Assembly (NCBI RefSeq): GCF_036250695.1
Contig: NZ_CP109427.1
Location: 6,200,001 to 6,264,000, forward strand
Direction: 5' to 3'
Source of the DNA: Streptomyces sp. NBC_01497
GTDB taxonomy: Bacteria; Actinomycetota; Actinomycetes; Streptomycetales; Streptomycetaceae
DNA length: 64,000 nt
The position numbers and the translations under genes are program-made. Of this stretch, positions 10,207-19,383 are shown piece by piece; the stretch's first letter is position 1; every line of letters begins with the position of its first letter. A model generated the notes under the pieces. It saw only the letters and a program-made list of their open reading frames with translations, was not told the origin of the DNA and ran no database searches.

Positions 10207-10248
10207 AAGGGCCGGGCCCGAGTCTTCACGGACTCGGGCCCGGCCCTT
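10207..10248. terminator. Hairpin terminator downstream of divIVA
   Basis: A perfect 18-bp inverted repeat (arms 10207-10224 and 10231-10248) surrounds a 6-nt loop, TTCACG. It lies 60 bp after the divIVA stop. It has a short TTTC tail on the plus strand and AA-flanked symmetry, so it could work in both directions. GC-rich stems without long U-tracts are usual for terminators in this genus. Confidence 0.85.
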
Positions 10249-10330
10249 TCGCGCGTCGGACGCGGCGCGGTGAGCGCCGGCCCCCGCCCACTCACGCCAC
10301 GGTGAGAGGGGAGCGCCCCCGCCCGGACGA

Positions 10331-10375
10331 CGCGGCCCCGGACCCCGGGGCGCATTCCAGGGGTCCGGGGCCGCG
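10331..10375. terminator. Hairpin terminator downstream of ileS
   Basis: A perfect 16-bp inverted repeat (10331-10346 and 10360-10375) with a 13-nt loop lies 13 bp beyond the ileS stop on the minus strand. Together with the hairpin at 10207-10248 it separates the convergent divIVA and ileS transcripts. Confidence 0.8.
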
Positions 10376-10387
10376 CCGGGCCTTCCG

Positions 10388-13300
10388 CTACGCCTTGCGC
10401 AGGTGGAACGTGAGATGCAGGCCGTCGTCGGTGAACGCCTCGCCGTACGCCCCGTCCGGCTCGCCCTCGGCGAACTCCGGGGCGAGGACCTCCTCGGAGA
10501 TCAGCCCGGAGTGCCGCGTCAGTGCCTCCGTGACCTCGTCGGACCCCGACCGCCAGCGCAGCGCGATCCGGTCCGCGACATCGAGGCCGCTGTTCTTGCG
10601 CGCTTCCTGGATCATCCGGATCGCGTCGCGGGCCAGGCCCGCGAGCCGCAGGTCCGCGGTGATCTCCAGGTCGAGCGCGACGGTCGCACCCGCGTCGGAC
10701 GCGACGGACCACCCCTCGCGCGGGGTCTCCGTGATGATCACCTCGTCCGGCGCGAGCGCGACGCTCTCGCCGTCCACGTCCACCGCCGCGGTGCCCTCGC
10801 GCAGCGCGCGCGACAGGTCCGCCGCGTCCGCCGCCGCGACGGCCTTCGCCACGTCCTGGACCCGCTTGCCGAACCGCTTGCCGAGCGCCCGGAAGTTCGC
10901 CTTCGCCGTCGTGTCCACCAGCGAGCCGCCCACCTCGGACAGCGTCGCGAGCGACGACACGTTCAGCTCGTCGGTGATCTGCTCCCGCAGACCGGCCGGC
11001 AGCGAGTCGAACCCGGCCGCCGCGATCAGTGCCCGCGACAGCGGCTGCCGGGTCTTCACACCCGACTCCGCGCGCGTGGCCCGCCCGAGCTCCACCAGCC
11101 GCCGTACGAGCACCATCTGCCGGGACAGTTCCGGGTCGATCGCCGCCAGGTCGGCCTCCGGCCAGCTCGCCAGGTGCACCGACTCCGGCGCGTCCGGCGT
11201 CACCGGGGCGATCATGTCCTGCCACACCCGCTCGGTGATGAACGGCGTCAGCGGCGCCATCAGCCGCGTCACCGTCTCCAGCACCTCATGCAGCGTGCGC
11301 AGCGCCGCCTTGTCCGCCGCCCAGAAGCGGCGGCGCGAGCGGCGCACGTACCAGTTCGACAGGTCGTCCACGAACGCGGACAGCAGCTTGCCGGTGCGCT
11401 GCGTGTCGTACGCCTCCATCGCCCGGGTCGTCTGGTCGACCAGCGCCTGCGTCTCGCTCAGCAGCCAGCGGTCCAGCAGCGGCCGGTCGGCGGGCGCCGG
11501 GTCGGCCACGGACGGCGCCCAGCCGGAGGTGCGGGCGTAGAGCGCCTGGAAGGCCACGGTGTTCCAGTACGTCAGCAGCGTCTTGCGGACGACTTCCTGG
11601 ATGGTGTTGTGGCCGACACGGCGCGCGGCCCACGGCGAGCCGCCCGCCGCCATGAACCAGCGGACCGCGTCCGCGCCGTGCTGGTCCATCAGCGGGATCG
11701 GCTCCAGGATGTTGCCCAGGTGCTTGGACATCTTCCTGCCGTCCTCGGCGAGGATGTGGCCGAGGCACACCACGTTCTCGTAACTGGACTCGTCGAAGAC
11801 GAGCGTGCCGATGGCCATCAGCGTGTAGAACCACCCGCGTGTCTGGTCGATCGCCTCGCTGATGAACTGCGCCGGATAGCGCCGCTCGAAGAGCTCCTTG
11901 TTCTTGTGCGGGTAGCCGTACTGCGCGAACGGCATCGAGCCCGAGTCGTACCAGGCGTCGATCACCTCGTCCACGCGCGTCGCGCTCTCGCCGCACTCGG
12001 GGCACGCGAAGGTGACGTCGTCGATGAACGGGCGGTGCGGGTCGAGTTCCGACTGGTCGCTTCCGGTCAGCGTGGTCAGCTCCGCACGGGAGCCGACGCA
12101 CGTCAGGTGCGACTCCTCGCCGGCGCAGCGCCAGATCGGCAGGGGGGTGCCCCAGTAGCGCTTGCGGGACAGCGCCCAGTCGACGTTGTTGTTGAGCCAG
12201 TCCCCGTACCGCCCGTGCTTGACAGAGTCGGGGAACCAGTTCGTCTTCTCGTTCTCCTCCAGGAGGCGGTCCTTCACGGCCGTCGTACGGATGTACCAGG
12301 ACGGCTGCGCGTAGTACAGCAGCGCGGTGTGGCAGCGCCAGCAGTGCGGGTAGCTGTGCTCGTAGGGCACGTGGCGGAAGAGGAGGCCGCGGGTGCGCAG
12401 GTCCTCAGTGAGCGCCTCGTCCGCCTTCTTGAAGAAGACGCCGCCGACCAGCGGGACATCCGCCTCGAAGGTCCCGTCGGAACGCACCGGGTTCACCATC
12501 GGCAGCCCGTACGCGCGGCAGACCTCCAGGTCCTCCTCACCGAAGGCGGGGGACTGGTGGACGAGGCCCGTACCGTCCTCGGTCGTCACGTACGTGGCGT
12601 TGACGACGTAGTGCGCGTCGGTGTCCGTGGGGAAGGGGATCAGCGAGAAGGGACGCTCGTACGTCCACCGCTCCATCTCCTTGCCGGTGAACGAGTCCCC
12701 GGTGAGCTCGAATCCTCCCCCGGGGCTCTCCTGGCCGGCGGCCGCCCCCACGCCCAGCGCCTGCGCCGCCAGCGGCTCGGCGACCACCAGCTTCTCCCGG
12801 CCGTCACTGGCCACGACGTAGCGGACGTCCGGGTGGGCCGCCACCGCCGTGTTCGACACCAGCGTCCACGGCGTCGTCGTCCAGACCAGTAGCGACGCCT
12901 CGCCCGCGAGGGGGCCGGACGTCAGCGGGAAGCGCACGTAGACGGACGGGTCGACGATCGTCTCGTAGCCCTGCGCCAGCTCGTGGTCGGACAGGCCCGT
13001 CTCGTCCCGGGGGCACCAGGGGGCGACGCGGTAGTCCTGCACCAGCAGGCCCTTGTCGAAGATCTGCTTCAGCGACCACCAGACGGAGTCGACGTACTCG
13101 GGACTCATCGTCCAGTACGCGTTGTCCGTGTCCAGCCAGTAGCCCATGCGGTTGGTGAGCTCGGTGAACGCGTCCGTGTGCCGCGTCACGGACGCACGGC
13201 ACCTGTCGTTGAACGCCGCGATGCCGTACGCCTCGATGTCCTTCTTGCCCTCGAAGCCGAGCTCCTTCTCGACGGCCAGCTCGACCGGCAGGCCGTGGCA

Positions 13301-13594
13301 GTCCCAGCCCGCCTTGCGCGGCACGTGGTAGCCGCGCATGGTGCGGTAGCGGGGGAACACGTCCTTGAAGACGCGGGCCTCGATGTGGTGCGCGCCCGGC
13401 ATGCCGTTCGCGGTGGGCGGGCCCTCGTTGAACACCCACTCGGGGCGTCCCTCCGTCTGCTCCATGCTCTTGGCGAAGATCCTGGACTCGCGCCAGAAGT
13501 CGAGCACGGCGTGTTCGAGGGCGGGCAGGTCGACCTGGGCCGGTACCTGGCGGTACTGCGGCTCGGCCGGCGACGGCGGGGTCACTGATGTCAT
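10388..13594 (-). CDS. ileS: Isoleucyl-tRNA synthetase, long (type 2) form
   Basis: This class I synthetase charges tRNA-Ile. The 1068-residue length, the PPTANGMPGAHHIEARVFKD form of the HIGH region and the KMSKHLGNIL form of the KMSKS loop resemble the eukaryote-like type 2 IleRS, which tends to be tolerant of mupirocin. The editing domain (VWTTTPWTLVSNTAVAAHPD), CWRCHTALLYYAQPSWYIRTT and CPECGESATRVDEVIDAWYDSG are present. In the first Cys pair region the protein reads CPRDETGLSDHE, so a second Cys I would expect there is Asp. ATG 13594 is used because GGAGGAAG lies 8 nt upstream. Expression is expected to follow tRNA-Ile charging through the T-box leader. Confidence 0.97.
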   Translation of the reverse strand: MTSVTPPSPAEPQYRQVPAQVDLPALEHAVLDFWRESRIFAKSMEQTEGRPEWVFNEGPPTANGMPGAHHIEARVFKDVFPRYRTMRGYHVPRKAGWDCHGLPVELAVEKELGFEGKKDIEAYGIAAFNDRCRASVTRHTDAFTELTNRMGYWLDTDNAYWTMSPEYVDSVWWSLKQIFDKGLLVQDYRVAPWCPRDETGLSDHELAQGYETIVDPSVYVRFPLTSGPLAGEASLLVWTTTPWTLVSNTAVAAHPDVRYVVASDGREKLVVAEPLAAQALGVGAAAGQESPGGGFELTGDSFTGKEMERWTYERPFSLIPFPTDTDAHYVVNATYVTTEDGTGLVHQSPAFGEEDLEVCRAYGLPMVNPVRSDGTFEADVPLVGGVFFKKADEALTEDLRTRGLLFRHVPYEHSYPHCWRCHTALLYYAQPSWYIRTTAVKDRLLEENEKTNWFPDSVKHGRYGDWLNNNVDWALSRKRYWGTPLPIWRCAGEESHLTCVGSRAELTTLTGSDQSELDPHRPFIDDVTFACPECGESATRVDEVIDAWYDSGSMPFAQYGYPHKNKELFERRYPAQFISEAIDQTRGWFYTLMAIGTLVFDESSYENVVCLGHILAEDGRKMSKHLGNILEPIPLMDQHGADAVRWFMAAGGSPWAARRVGHNTIQEVVRKTLLTYWNTVAFQALYARTSGWAPSVADPAPADRPLLDRWLLSETQALVDQTTRAMEAYDTQRTGKLLSAFVDDLSNWYVRRSRRRFWAADKAALRTLHEVLETVTRLMAPLTPFITERVWQDMIAPVTPDAPESVHLASWPEADLAAIDPELSRQMVLVRRLVELGRATRAESGVKTRQPLSRALIAAAGFDSLPAGLREQITDELNVSSLATLSEVGGSLVDTTAKANFRALGKRFGKRVQDVAKAVAAADAADLSRALREGTAAVDVDGESVALAPDEVIITETPREGWSVASDAGATVALDLEITADLRLAGLARDAIRMIQEARKNSGLDVADRIALRWRSGSDEVTEALTRHSGLISEEVLAPEFAEGEPDGAYGEAFTDDGLHLTFHLRKA

Positions 13595-13599
13595 CGGGC

Positions 13600-13870
13600 G
13601 CTTCCTCCGGCGGGACTGCGGCATCTCCGTCCGGAGGGACGAGAGCACGTGCTCCCGCGGTACCACCCTCCTTGGCACCGGGCGCAGCGCACCCGAGGCC
13701 CCCTCATTGGGGTCGCGCTGCCGGGTCTACTCGCCCACCGCCGCGGCGGGCTTTCTTCCGGCGGCTCCGGGGTGATGCTTCGCACCGCGCCTGCCCCCGG
13801 GCTCTCACCGTCCCCGGGTCGCTCCTGGCCGCTCTCGGGCTACTCGTCCCCATCCACGCCTGTCGCTCGT
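13600..13870 (-). promoter_or_regulatory. T-box riboswitch (translational type) of ileS
   Basis: Read on the minus strand, the leader contains the T-box core AGGGTGGTACCGCG at 13669-13656. Its UGGU bulge can pair with the ACCA end of tRNA-Ile. GGAGGG (13671-13666) can pair with CCCTCC (13638-13633) to form the antisequestrator, which also encloses the palindrome GAGCACGTGCTC. The alternative is CCTCCGG (13637-13631) pairing with CCGGAGG (13610-13604), which contains the ileS ribosome site. The two pairings are mutually exclusive, as expected for translational T-boxes of actinobacteria. A candidate Ile specifier ATC lies at 13776-13774 in a short hairpin. The outer limits of the element are approximate. 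Confidence 0.9.
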
Positions 13871-14171
13871 CCAGTGTACGGGGCGGGGCGGGGTCCGCCG
13901 TACCGGTTTGCGGCGGCCGTGCAGGCCATGCGCGATGGTGCCGTACGCGGGCCCGGATGACCCGGATGGCCATGAGGGCCGGACGGGTTCCGGCGGGCCC
14001 GGGTGGTGGCGCGAGGCCGGATTACCGGTCGTACTGCTGGGCACAACGGATGCGGACGGGCCGGGGGAGGGAACAAAGGAGCGGCGTGCCCCGTTGCCGC
14101 GAAGCTGATGTCGATTTATCGTCCCAACACGATTTGCGGGCGAAATCACGCGATGTGAAGGGGCCGCGGCC
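13871..14171. other. Divergent intergenic region between ileS leader and dksA-like gene
   Basis: These 301 bp separate the ileS T-box leader (minus) from the plus-strand gene at 14172. The part next to that gene is relatively AT-rich (about 14100-14160) and is the likely promoter area. No protein-like frame is visible. Confidence 0.5.
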
Positions 14172-15203
14172 ATGGTGGCGAAAAGGACGACCAGGGCGGA
14201 CTCCGCGGCGGCCGATCGCACGTCGTCCCCGGCGCGGTCCGGGCCGGAGGCGGCGGGCGAGGCCGGCCGGCCGCGGGAAGCGGACGGGGCGTCCGGTCGG
14301 GCGCCGGAGAAGGCCGCACCGGAGAAGACCACGAAGGCCGCGGCGAGGAAGACCACGACGACCGCGCCGAAGAAGGCCACGAAGGCCGCGGCCAAGAAGA
14401 CCGCAGCGAAGAAGGCCACGAAGCCCGCGGCGAAGAAGACCGGGGCCGAGAGGACCTCGAAGAAGACCGTCAAGAAGGCCGCCGGGAAACAGGCGGGGGA
14501 CACGACGAAGGGCCGGCACGCCGAACGGCGGGCCGGCCCCGGGCCGGCGGGGGAGCCCCGGGCGGGCCGGCCGGCGGCGAAGGACGCCGCCGGCGCGGAT
14601 CAGGACACGGCGGCGGGTGCCGCCGCGGGGGGACGGGCCGGGCGTGAGTCCGGCGCGGACAGGGCCGCGGACGCGGCCGTCGACAAGACAGGAGCCCATA
14701 CGGTGGCAGCGAAGAAGACCGCGGGCGGCCGTGGCGGCACGGCCGGACCGGACGAACAGACGGCCGTCGCGGTGAGCCCGGCTCCCGTCGTCGCGACCGT
14801 GGCGCCGGGGGAGCTCCCGGTCCGGCCGGGCGAGGACCCGTGGACCGAGGAGGAGGTCACCCAGGCGCGTACGGGCCTGGAGGACGAGGCCGAGCGGCTC
14901 ACCGACGAGATCACCTCGTCCGAGCGCGCCCTCGTGGGCCTGATGCGGGACTCCGCGGACGGCGCGGGCGACGACGAGGCCGACACCGGCACGAAGAACA
15001 TCACCCGCGAGCACGAGATGGCTCTCGCGGGCAACGCGCGCGAGATGCTCGAACAGACCCAGCGGGCCCTGCAGCGTCTCGACGCGGGCACGTACGGCCT
15101 GTGCGAGGTGTGCGGCAAGCCGATCGGCAAGGCACGCATGCAGGCGTTCCCGCGGGCCACGCTGTGCGTGGAGGACAAGCAGAAACAGGAGCGGCGGGCC
15201 TGA
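14172..15203 (+). CDS. TraR/DksA-type protein with histone H1-like Lys/Ala tail
   Basis: The C-terminal 110 residues form a DksA/TraR-type module: a helical hairpin ([22 protein letters not shown] and [33 protein letters not shown]) followed by the zinc region [27 protein letters not shown]. DksA-family proteins act on RNA polymerase through its secondary channel. The usual four-Cys finger has only three here: the last position reads CVED instead of CxxC. The first 230 residues are low complexity, rich in [12 protein letters not shown] and TSKK units like bacterial H1 tails, and probably bind DNA or RNA. Total length is 343 residues. ATG 14172 is the first good start. Confidence 0.85.
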   Translation: MVAKRTTRADSAAADRTSSPARSGPEAAGEAGRPREADGASGRAPEKAAPEKTTKAAARKTTTTAPKKATKAAAKKTAAKKATKPAAKKTGAERTSKKTVKKAAGKQAGDTTKGRHAERRAGPGPAGEPRAGRPAAKDAAGADQDTAAGAAAGGRAGRESGADRAADAAVDKTGAHTVAAKKTAGGRGGTAGPDEQTAVAVSPAPVVATVAPGELPVRPGEDPWTEEEVTQARTGLEDEAERLTDEITSSERALVGLMRDSADGAGDDEADTGTKNITREHEMALAGNAREMLEQTQRALQRLDAGTYGLCEVCGKPIGKARMQAFPRATLCVEDKQKQERRA

Positions 15204-15312
15204 CTGCGCCTCCCCGCCGGCGGGGCCGTGTCGTACCCTCGTCATCACACAGGCACCAGCAGGGCCCACGAGGGACCCGGCGGGTTCGGAGCTAGCTGGC
15301 CGAGGGACTCAC

Positions 15313-15873
15313 GTGGCAGAGGCGGAGCGCATCATCGGTACGCCGGAGGCAGACGACGAGGCCGCCGTTCCCGCCGAGCGGACCCGGGGCAGACGCCGGG
15401 TCCTCGCGCTGTTCACGGTCGCCCTCGTGGCGTACCTCCTGGATCTCGGCAGCAAACTGCTCGTCGTTGCCAGGCTCGAATACCACGAGCCGGTGAAGAT
15501 CCTCGGGAACGCCCTCGAACTGACCGTGATCAGGAACCCGGGCGCCGCCTTCGGCGTCGGCACGGCCTACACGGTGATCTTCACGATCATCGCGGCCGCC
15601 GTCATCGTGGTGATCGCGCGGCTCGCCCGCAAGCTCTACAGCCTGCCCTGGGCCATCGCGCTCGGCCTGCTGCTGGGCGGCGCCCTGGGCAATCTCACGG
15701 ACCGGATCTTCCGTTCCCCGGGCCTTTTCGAGGGCGCTGTGGTGGACTTCATCGCCCCCGCGCACTTCGCGGTCTTCAACCTGGCGGACTCGGCCATCAC
15801 CTGCGGTGGCATCCTTGTGGTGCTGCTGTCGTTCCGCGGACTCGACCCGGACGGGACGCTCCACCGGAACTGA
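15313..15873 (+). CDS. lspA: Lipoprotein signal peptidase (SPase II)
   Basis: LspA cleaves signal peptides from diacylglyceryl-modified prolipoproteins. The 186-residue protein has four predicted membrane helices and the aspartyl catalytic motifs: GNLTDRIFR holds one Asp and [12 protein letters not shown] the other, with VDFI between them. The N-terminal 30 residues are hydrophilic. The start is GTG 15313, with GAGGGAC just upstream. lgt, which makes its substrate, lies far downstream in this window at 48026. The next gene continues in the same reading frame after the TGA stop. Confidence 0.95.
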   Translation: MAEAERIIGTPEADDEAAVPAERTRGRRRVLALFTVALVAYLLDLGSKLLVVARLEYHEPVKILGNALELTVIRNPGAAFGVGTAYTVIFTIIAAAVIVVIARLARKLYSLPWAIALGLLLGGALGNLTDRIFRSPGLFEGAVVDFIAPAHFAVFNLADSAITCGGILVVLLSFRGLDPDGTLHRN

Positions 15874-15981
15874 CACGGCCCAGGAAACCTTCACCACGGG
15901 ACGGCCATCATTCCGGACATCAGAACACTCCCTGTACCCGACGGTCTTGAGGGCGAGCGCGTAGACGCCGCCCTCGCGCGC

Positions 15982-16845
15982 GTGTTCGGGTTCAGTCGTA
16001 CGAAGGCGGCAGAGCTGGCCGCGCAGGGCAAGGTACAGGTCGACGGCGCCCTGGTGGGCAAGTCGGACCGGGTCACCGCCGGCGCCTGGCTGGAGGTGGA
16101 GATGCCGGGCGCGGCGGCGCCCGTGCAGATCATCGCCGAGCCCGTCGAGGGCATGGAGATCATCCACGACGACGAGGACATCGTGGTGATCGTCAAGCCG
16201 GTCGGCGTCGCCGCGCACCCCAGCCCCGGCTGGCGCGGCACCACGGTGATCGGCGGACTCGCCGCGGCCGGCTACCGCATCTCGACCTCGGGTGCCGCCG
16301 AGCGCCAGGGCATCGTGCACCGGCTCGACGTCGGCACGTCCGGCCTGATGGTCGTGGCGAAGTCGGAGCGCGCGTACACCCAGCTGAAGCGGCAGTTCAA
16401 GGAACGCACGGTCGACAAGCGCTACCACGCGCTGGTCCAGGGCCTGCCCGACCCGATGAGCGGCACGATCGACGCGCCCGTCGGCAGGCACCCCACGGCC
16501 GACTACAAGTGGGCGGTCACGATGGACGGCAAGCCGTCCGTGACGCACTACGACCTGATGGAGGCGTTCCGCGCCGCGTCCCTGCTGACGATCAAGCTGG
16601 AGACCGGACGTACGCACCAGATCCGGGTGCACATGTCGGCCCACCGCCACCCGTGTGTGGGCGACCTCACCTACGGCGCGGACCCGACGCTCGCCAAGCG
16701 CCTCGGACTGACCCGCCAGTGGCTGCACGCCGTGAGCCTCGGCTTCGAGCACCCCTCCGACGGGCGGTGGGTCGAGTTCTCCAGCGAGTACCCCGCGGAC
16801 CTCCAGGAGGCCCTCGACGCGGTGCGTGCGGAGAGCAACGCATGA
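15982..16845 (+). CDS. RluA/RluD-family rRNA pseudouridine synthase
   Basis: The protein has an N-terminal S4 RNA-binding domain ([21 protein letters not shown]) and a pseudouridine synthase domain with the catalytic motif [17 protein letters not shown], where Asp is the nucleophile, plus [13 protein letters not shown] and [12 protein letters not shown]. It is most like RluD, which modifies helix 69 of 23S rRNA. The first canonical start, GTG 15982, cuts the S4 domain. Homology-like sequence ([25 protein letters not shown]) continues upstream in frame back to the lspA stop at 15871, with no ATG, GTG, TTG or CTG. A rare start such as ATT 15910, ATC 15907 or ACG 15901 is likely. The 3' end overlaps the next gene as ATGA. 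Confidence 0.9.
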   Translation: MFGFSRTKAAELAAQGKVQVDGALVGKSDRVTAGAWLEVEMPGAAAPVQIIAEPVEGMEIIHDDEDIVVIVKPVGVAAHPSPGWRGTTVIGGLAAAGYRISTSGAAERQGIVHRLDVGTSGLMVVAKSERAYTQLKRQFKERTVDKRYHALVQGLPDPMSGTIDAPVGRHPTADYKWAVTMDGKPSVTHYDLMEAFRAASLLTIKLETGRTHQIRVHMSAHRHPCVGDLTYGADPTLAKRLGLTRQWLHAVSLGFEHPSDGRWVEFSSEYPADLQEALDAVRAESNA

Positions 16846-17318
16846 GCGGCGCCCATCCGGCCCCCGTCGTACGGGTCGCCGTGGACTTCGCCGACCTGGA
16901 GTCGTGCTTCGCGGTGCGCAAGGAGGTCTTCGTCGGCGAGCAGGGCCTGTCCGTCGACATCGACCGCGACGGCCGTGACGGCGACGCCCTCCAGGTCCTG
17001 GCGACGGCGGCGGACGGCACCCCGCTCGGCACCGGGAGGCTGCTGCACGGCCCCGGCGCGTCCGATGTGACCGGCGGCGATCCGCGGGTGGGTGCGCTGG
17101 GCCGGCTCGCCGTCGTCCGGTCCGCCCGCGGCACGGGGGTCGGTGCGGCGCTGGTGCGCGGCATCGAGGAGGCCGCGCGGGCGGCCGGGCTCGCCGTGGT
17201 GGATCTGCACGCGCAGACCCACGCGCTGGGTTTTTACGCGCGGCTCGGGTACGAGGCGTACGGCGACGAGTTCCTGGACGCCGGCCTCCCGCACCGGTCG
17301 ATGCGCCGCGGCCTGTGA
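16842..17318 (+). CDS. GNAT-family N-acetyltransferase
   Basis: This 158-residue protein has the ElaA-like GNAT fold. It contains [30 protein letters not shown] near the N terminus, the acetyl-CoA pyrophosphate loop [27 protein letters not shown], and the C-terminal [32 protein letters not shown]. Substrate unknown. It starts at ATG 16842, overlapping the stop of the pseudouridine synthase by 4 nt, so the two are probably co-translated. Confidence 0.9.
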   Translation: MSGAHPAPVVRVAVDFADLESCFAVRKEVFVGEQGLSVDIDRDGRDGDALQVLATAADGTPLGTGRLLHGPGASDVTGGDPRVGALGRLAVVRSARGTGVGAALVRGIEEAARAAGLAVVDLHAQTHALGFYARLGYEAYGDEFLDAGLPHRSMRRGL

Positions 17319-17600
17319 CACGACGGATGCGACACGACGCCCATGACACGACCCCTGCCCTGGGCGCGTGTCAGGGCGCGGGTCGCGCCGCGCACGTGTA
17401 CGGGTACGTGTACGTGTACGTGACGGAGGTGACCGCACCCCGGCGGGAGCGGTGAGGCCCTGCCGCCGCCGGGCGGTGGTGCGGCGGCGGGCCGGCGGCG
17501 GAGCGCGTCGGGCGGGGACGTTCGGCTGATTGCGACGTCCTCGTGACAGGCTGGTGCGGTTCGATCACGGGCCGCCGTGATCACCGTCGGAGGCAGACCC

Positions 17601-19187
17601 GTGGACCAGTTGGCCCTGCTGTTCGTGCTGTTGCTCGGCGCGGTGGTGACGGTGCCTCTGGGAGAGCGGATCGGTCTGCCGCCGCCGGTGCTGATGACCC
17701 TGATCGGGGTCGTCCTGGCCCTGCTGCCGTTCGTGCCGAACGTCCAGGTGCCGCCGGGGTTCATCCTGCCGCTGCTGCTGCCGCCCCTGCTGTACGCGGC
17801 GGTGCAGCGCACCTCCTGGCGGCAGTTCGCCGCCAACAAGCGGCCGATCATCCTGCTGGCCGTGGCGCTGGTCTTCGTCACGACGGCCGCCGTCGCCCTC
17901 GTGGCGCACGCGGTCGTGCCCGGACTGCCCATCGCGGCGGCGGTCGCCCTCGGTGCGCTGGTCGCCCCGCCCGACCCGGTCGCCGCCACGGCCGTCGCCG
18001 GATCGCTCGGGCTGCCGAGGCGGCTCGTGTCGATCCTGGAGGGCGAGGGGCTGTTCAACGACGTCACCGCGATCGTCCTGTACCACGCGGCGATCGCGGC
18101 GGTCGTCAGCGGCACGTTCTCCTGGGCGGGGGCCGCGGGAGAGCTGGTGCTGTCCGCGGTCGTGGCCGTGGCGGTCGGGCTCGCCCTCGGCTGGCTGTCG
18201 AACAAGCTGATGTCGCTGCTGGGCGACGCCACGCTGCAGATCGGGCTGACCCTGCTGGTGCCGTTCGTCAGCTACGTCCTGGCGGAGGAACTGCACGGTT
18301 CGGGTGTCCTCGCGGTCCTCACGACGGCCCTGTTCCTCGCGGAGCACGCGGCGGACGCGGACGACGTGATGGGCCGGCTGGCCGGGAACTCCTTCTGGGA
18401 GGTCGTCGACACCCTCGTCACGGGCATCGCGTTCGGCCTGATCGGGCTGGAGCTGCACAACGCGTTCGGCATGGGCAAGGGCCACGAGAGCCGGATGCTC
18501 GTGTGGGGCGGGGCGGTCGTGGGCGTCGTCGTGCTCGTACGGCTGCTGTACCTGCTGCCCGCCGCGTGGGTGGCGAAGAGGCTGCACACACTGCGCGACC
18601 TGGACGAGGAGATCCCGACCAGCTGGCGCGAGAGCGTCGTGATGTGGTGGGCCGGGATGCGCGGCGTGGCCTCGGTCGCGCTGGCGCTCGCGGTGCCGCT
18701 CACGACGGACGGCGGGCACCCCTTCCCGGGGCGCGACGAGATCGTCTTCATCGCGTTCGCGGTGATCATGACCACCCTGGTGGTCCAGGGACTGACCCTG
18801 CCGTGGCTCGTCCGGCGGCTCGGCGTGACGGCGGACGCGGACGTGGAGCGCAAGCTGGAGCACGATCTCGCGGTGCGGGCGGCGAAGGCGGCGCGGCGGC
18901 GGCTGAGGGAGATCGAGAACGTGGAGGAGCTGCCGGACGAGATCAGCGAGCGGCTGACCCGTACGGCATTCGACATCGGGGCCCGGATCAGCCCGTTCAT
19001 CGTCGACGACGAGCGGCGGGAGTGGGCCGCGCGCCGGGTGGCGTACGTGCAGACGCTGCGGCGGGTCCAGCGCGACATGATGTCGGCCGCGCGCCACGAG
19101 GTGCTGTCGGCACGGAGCGAACCGGGAGCCGACCCGGAGGTCGTCGACCGGGTGCTGCGGCATCTGGATGTGCGCTCCATGCGCTGA
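17601..19187 (+). CDS. CPA1-family Na+/H+ antiporter
   Basis: This 528-residue membrane protein has about twelve hydrophobic helices and belongs to the NhaP/NHE-like CPA1 family, which exchanges Na+ or K+ for H+. Key motifs are LVAPPDPVAATAVAGSLG and EGEGLFNDVTAIVLYHAA, the latter with the conserved ND pair in the transport site. A cytoplasmic C-terminal region of roughly 100 charged residues follows the last helix. GTG 17601 is selected because GGAGG lies 7 nt upstream; GTG 17577 has no such site. No partner gene is adjacent. Confidence 0.9.
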   Translation: MDQLALLFVLLLGAVVTVPLGERIGLPPPVLMTLIGVVLALLPFVPNVQVPPGFILPLLLPPLLYAAVQRTSWRQFAANKRPIILLAVALVFVTTAAVALVAHAVVPGLPIAAAVALGALVAPPDPVAATAVAGSLGLPRRLVSILEGEGLFNDVTAIVLYHAAIAAVVSGTFSWAGAAGELVLSAVVAVAVGLALGWLSNKLMSLLGDATLQIGLTLLVPFVSYVLAEELHGSGVLAVLTTALFLAEHAADADDVMGRLAGNSFWEVVDTLVTGIAFGLIGLELHNAFGMGKGHESRMLVWGGAVVGVVVLVRLLYLLPAAWVAKRLHTLRDLDEEIPTSWRESVVMWWAGMRGVASVALALAVPLTTDGGHPFPGRDEIVFIAFAVIMTTLVVQGLTLPWLVRRLGVTADADVERKLEHDLAVRAAKAARRRLREIENVEELPDEISERLTRTAFDIGARISPFIVDDERREWAARRVAYVQTLRRVQRDMMSAARHEVLSARSEPGADPEVVDRVLRHLDVRSMR

Positions 19188-19213
19188 GGGAGCCCGGCGG
19201 CCGGCGTGGCCGT

Positions 19214-19247
19214 CACGGGCCGGGCCGGCCGCCGGACACGGCCCGTG
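19214..19247. terminator. Candidate terminator between antiporter and MscS-type genes
   Basis: A 9-bp inverted repeat (CACGGGCCG 19214-19222, CGGCCCGTG 19239-19247) encloses a GC-rich 16-nt loop. It lies in the 196-bp convergent gap that holds no other recognisable element. Confidence 0.4.
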
Positions 19248-19383
19248 GAGTGGTCCGCGGGCGCGACGCGTCCTTTGCCGGCGTCCCCGCCGTCCAGAGC
19301 CGTCGCGCGGCCCCGACCGCCCCGAGCAGCGCCTCTCTCTGACGGCTCCTGTGATCAGGGCCCCGCTCGGGGGCGGGCGCAGC

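Noticed and set aside
10403..12892. 829-codon plus-strand frame opposite ileS
   Set aside because: Arg/Val/Gln-rich antisense shadow of ileS with no domain or ribosome site.
13588..14775. 395-codon plus-strand frame running from the T-box into the dksA-like gene
   Set aside because: Very Arg/Pro-rich; it crosses the T-box leader and is out of frame with the DksA-like protein.
16509..16841. Longer GNAT protein starting inside the pseudouridine synthase gene
   Set aside because: The extra part is a shadow frame of the pseudouridine synthase; ATG 16842 with the ATGA overlap fits the domain.
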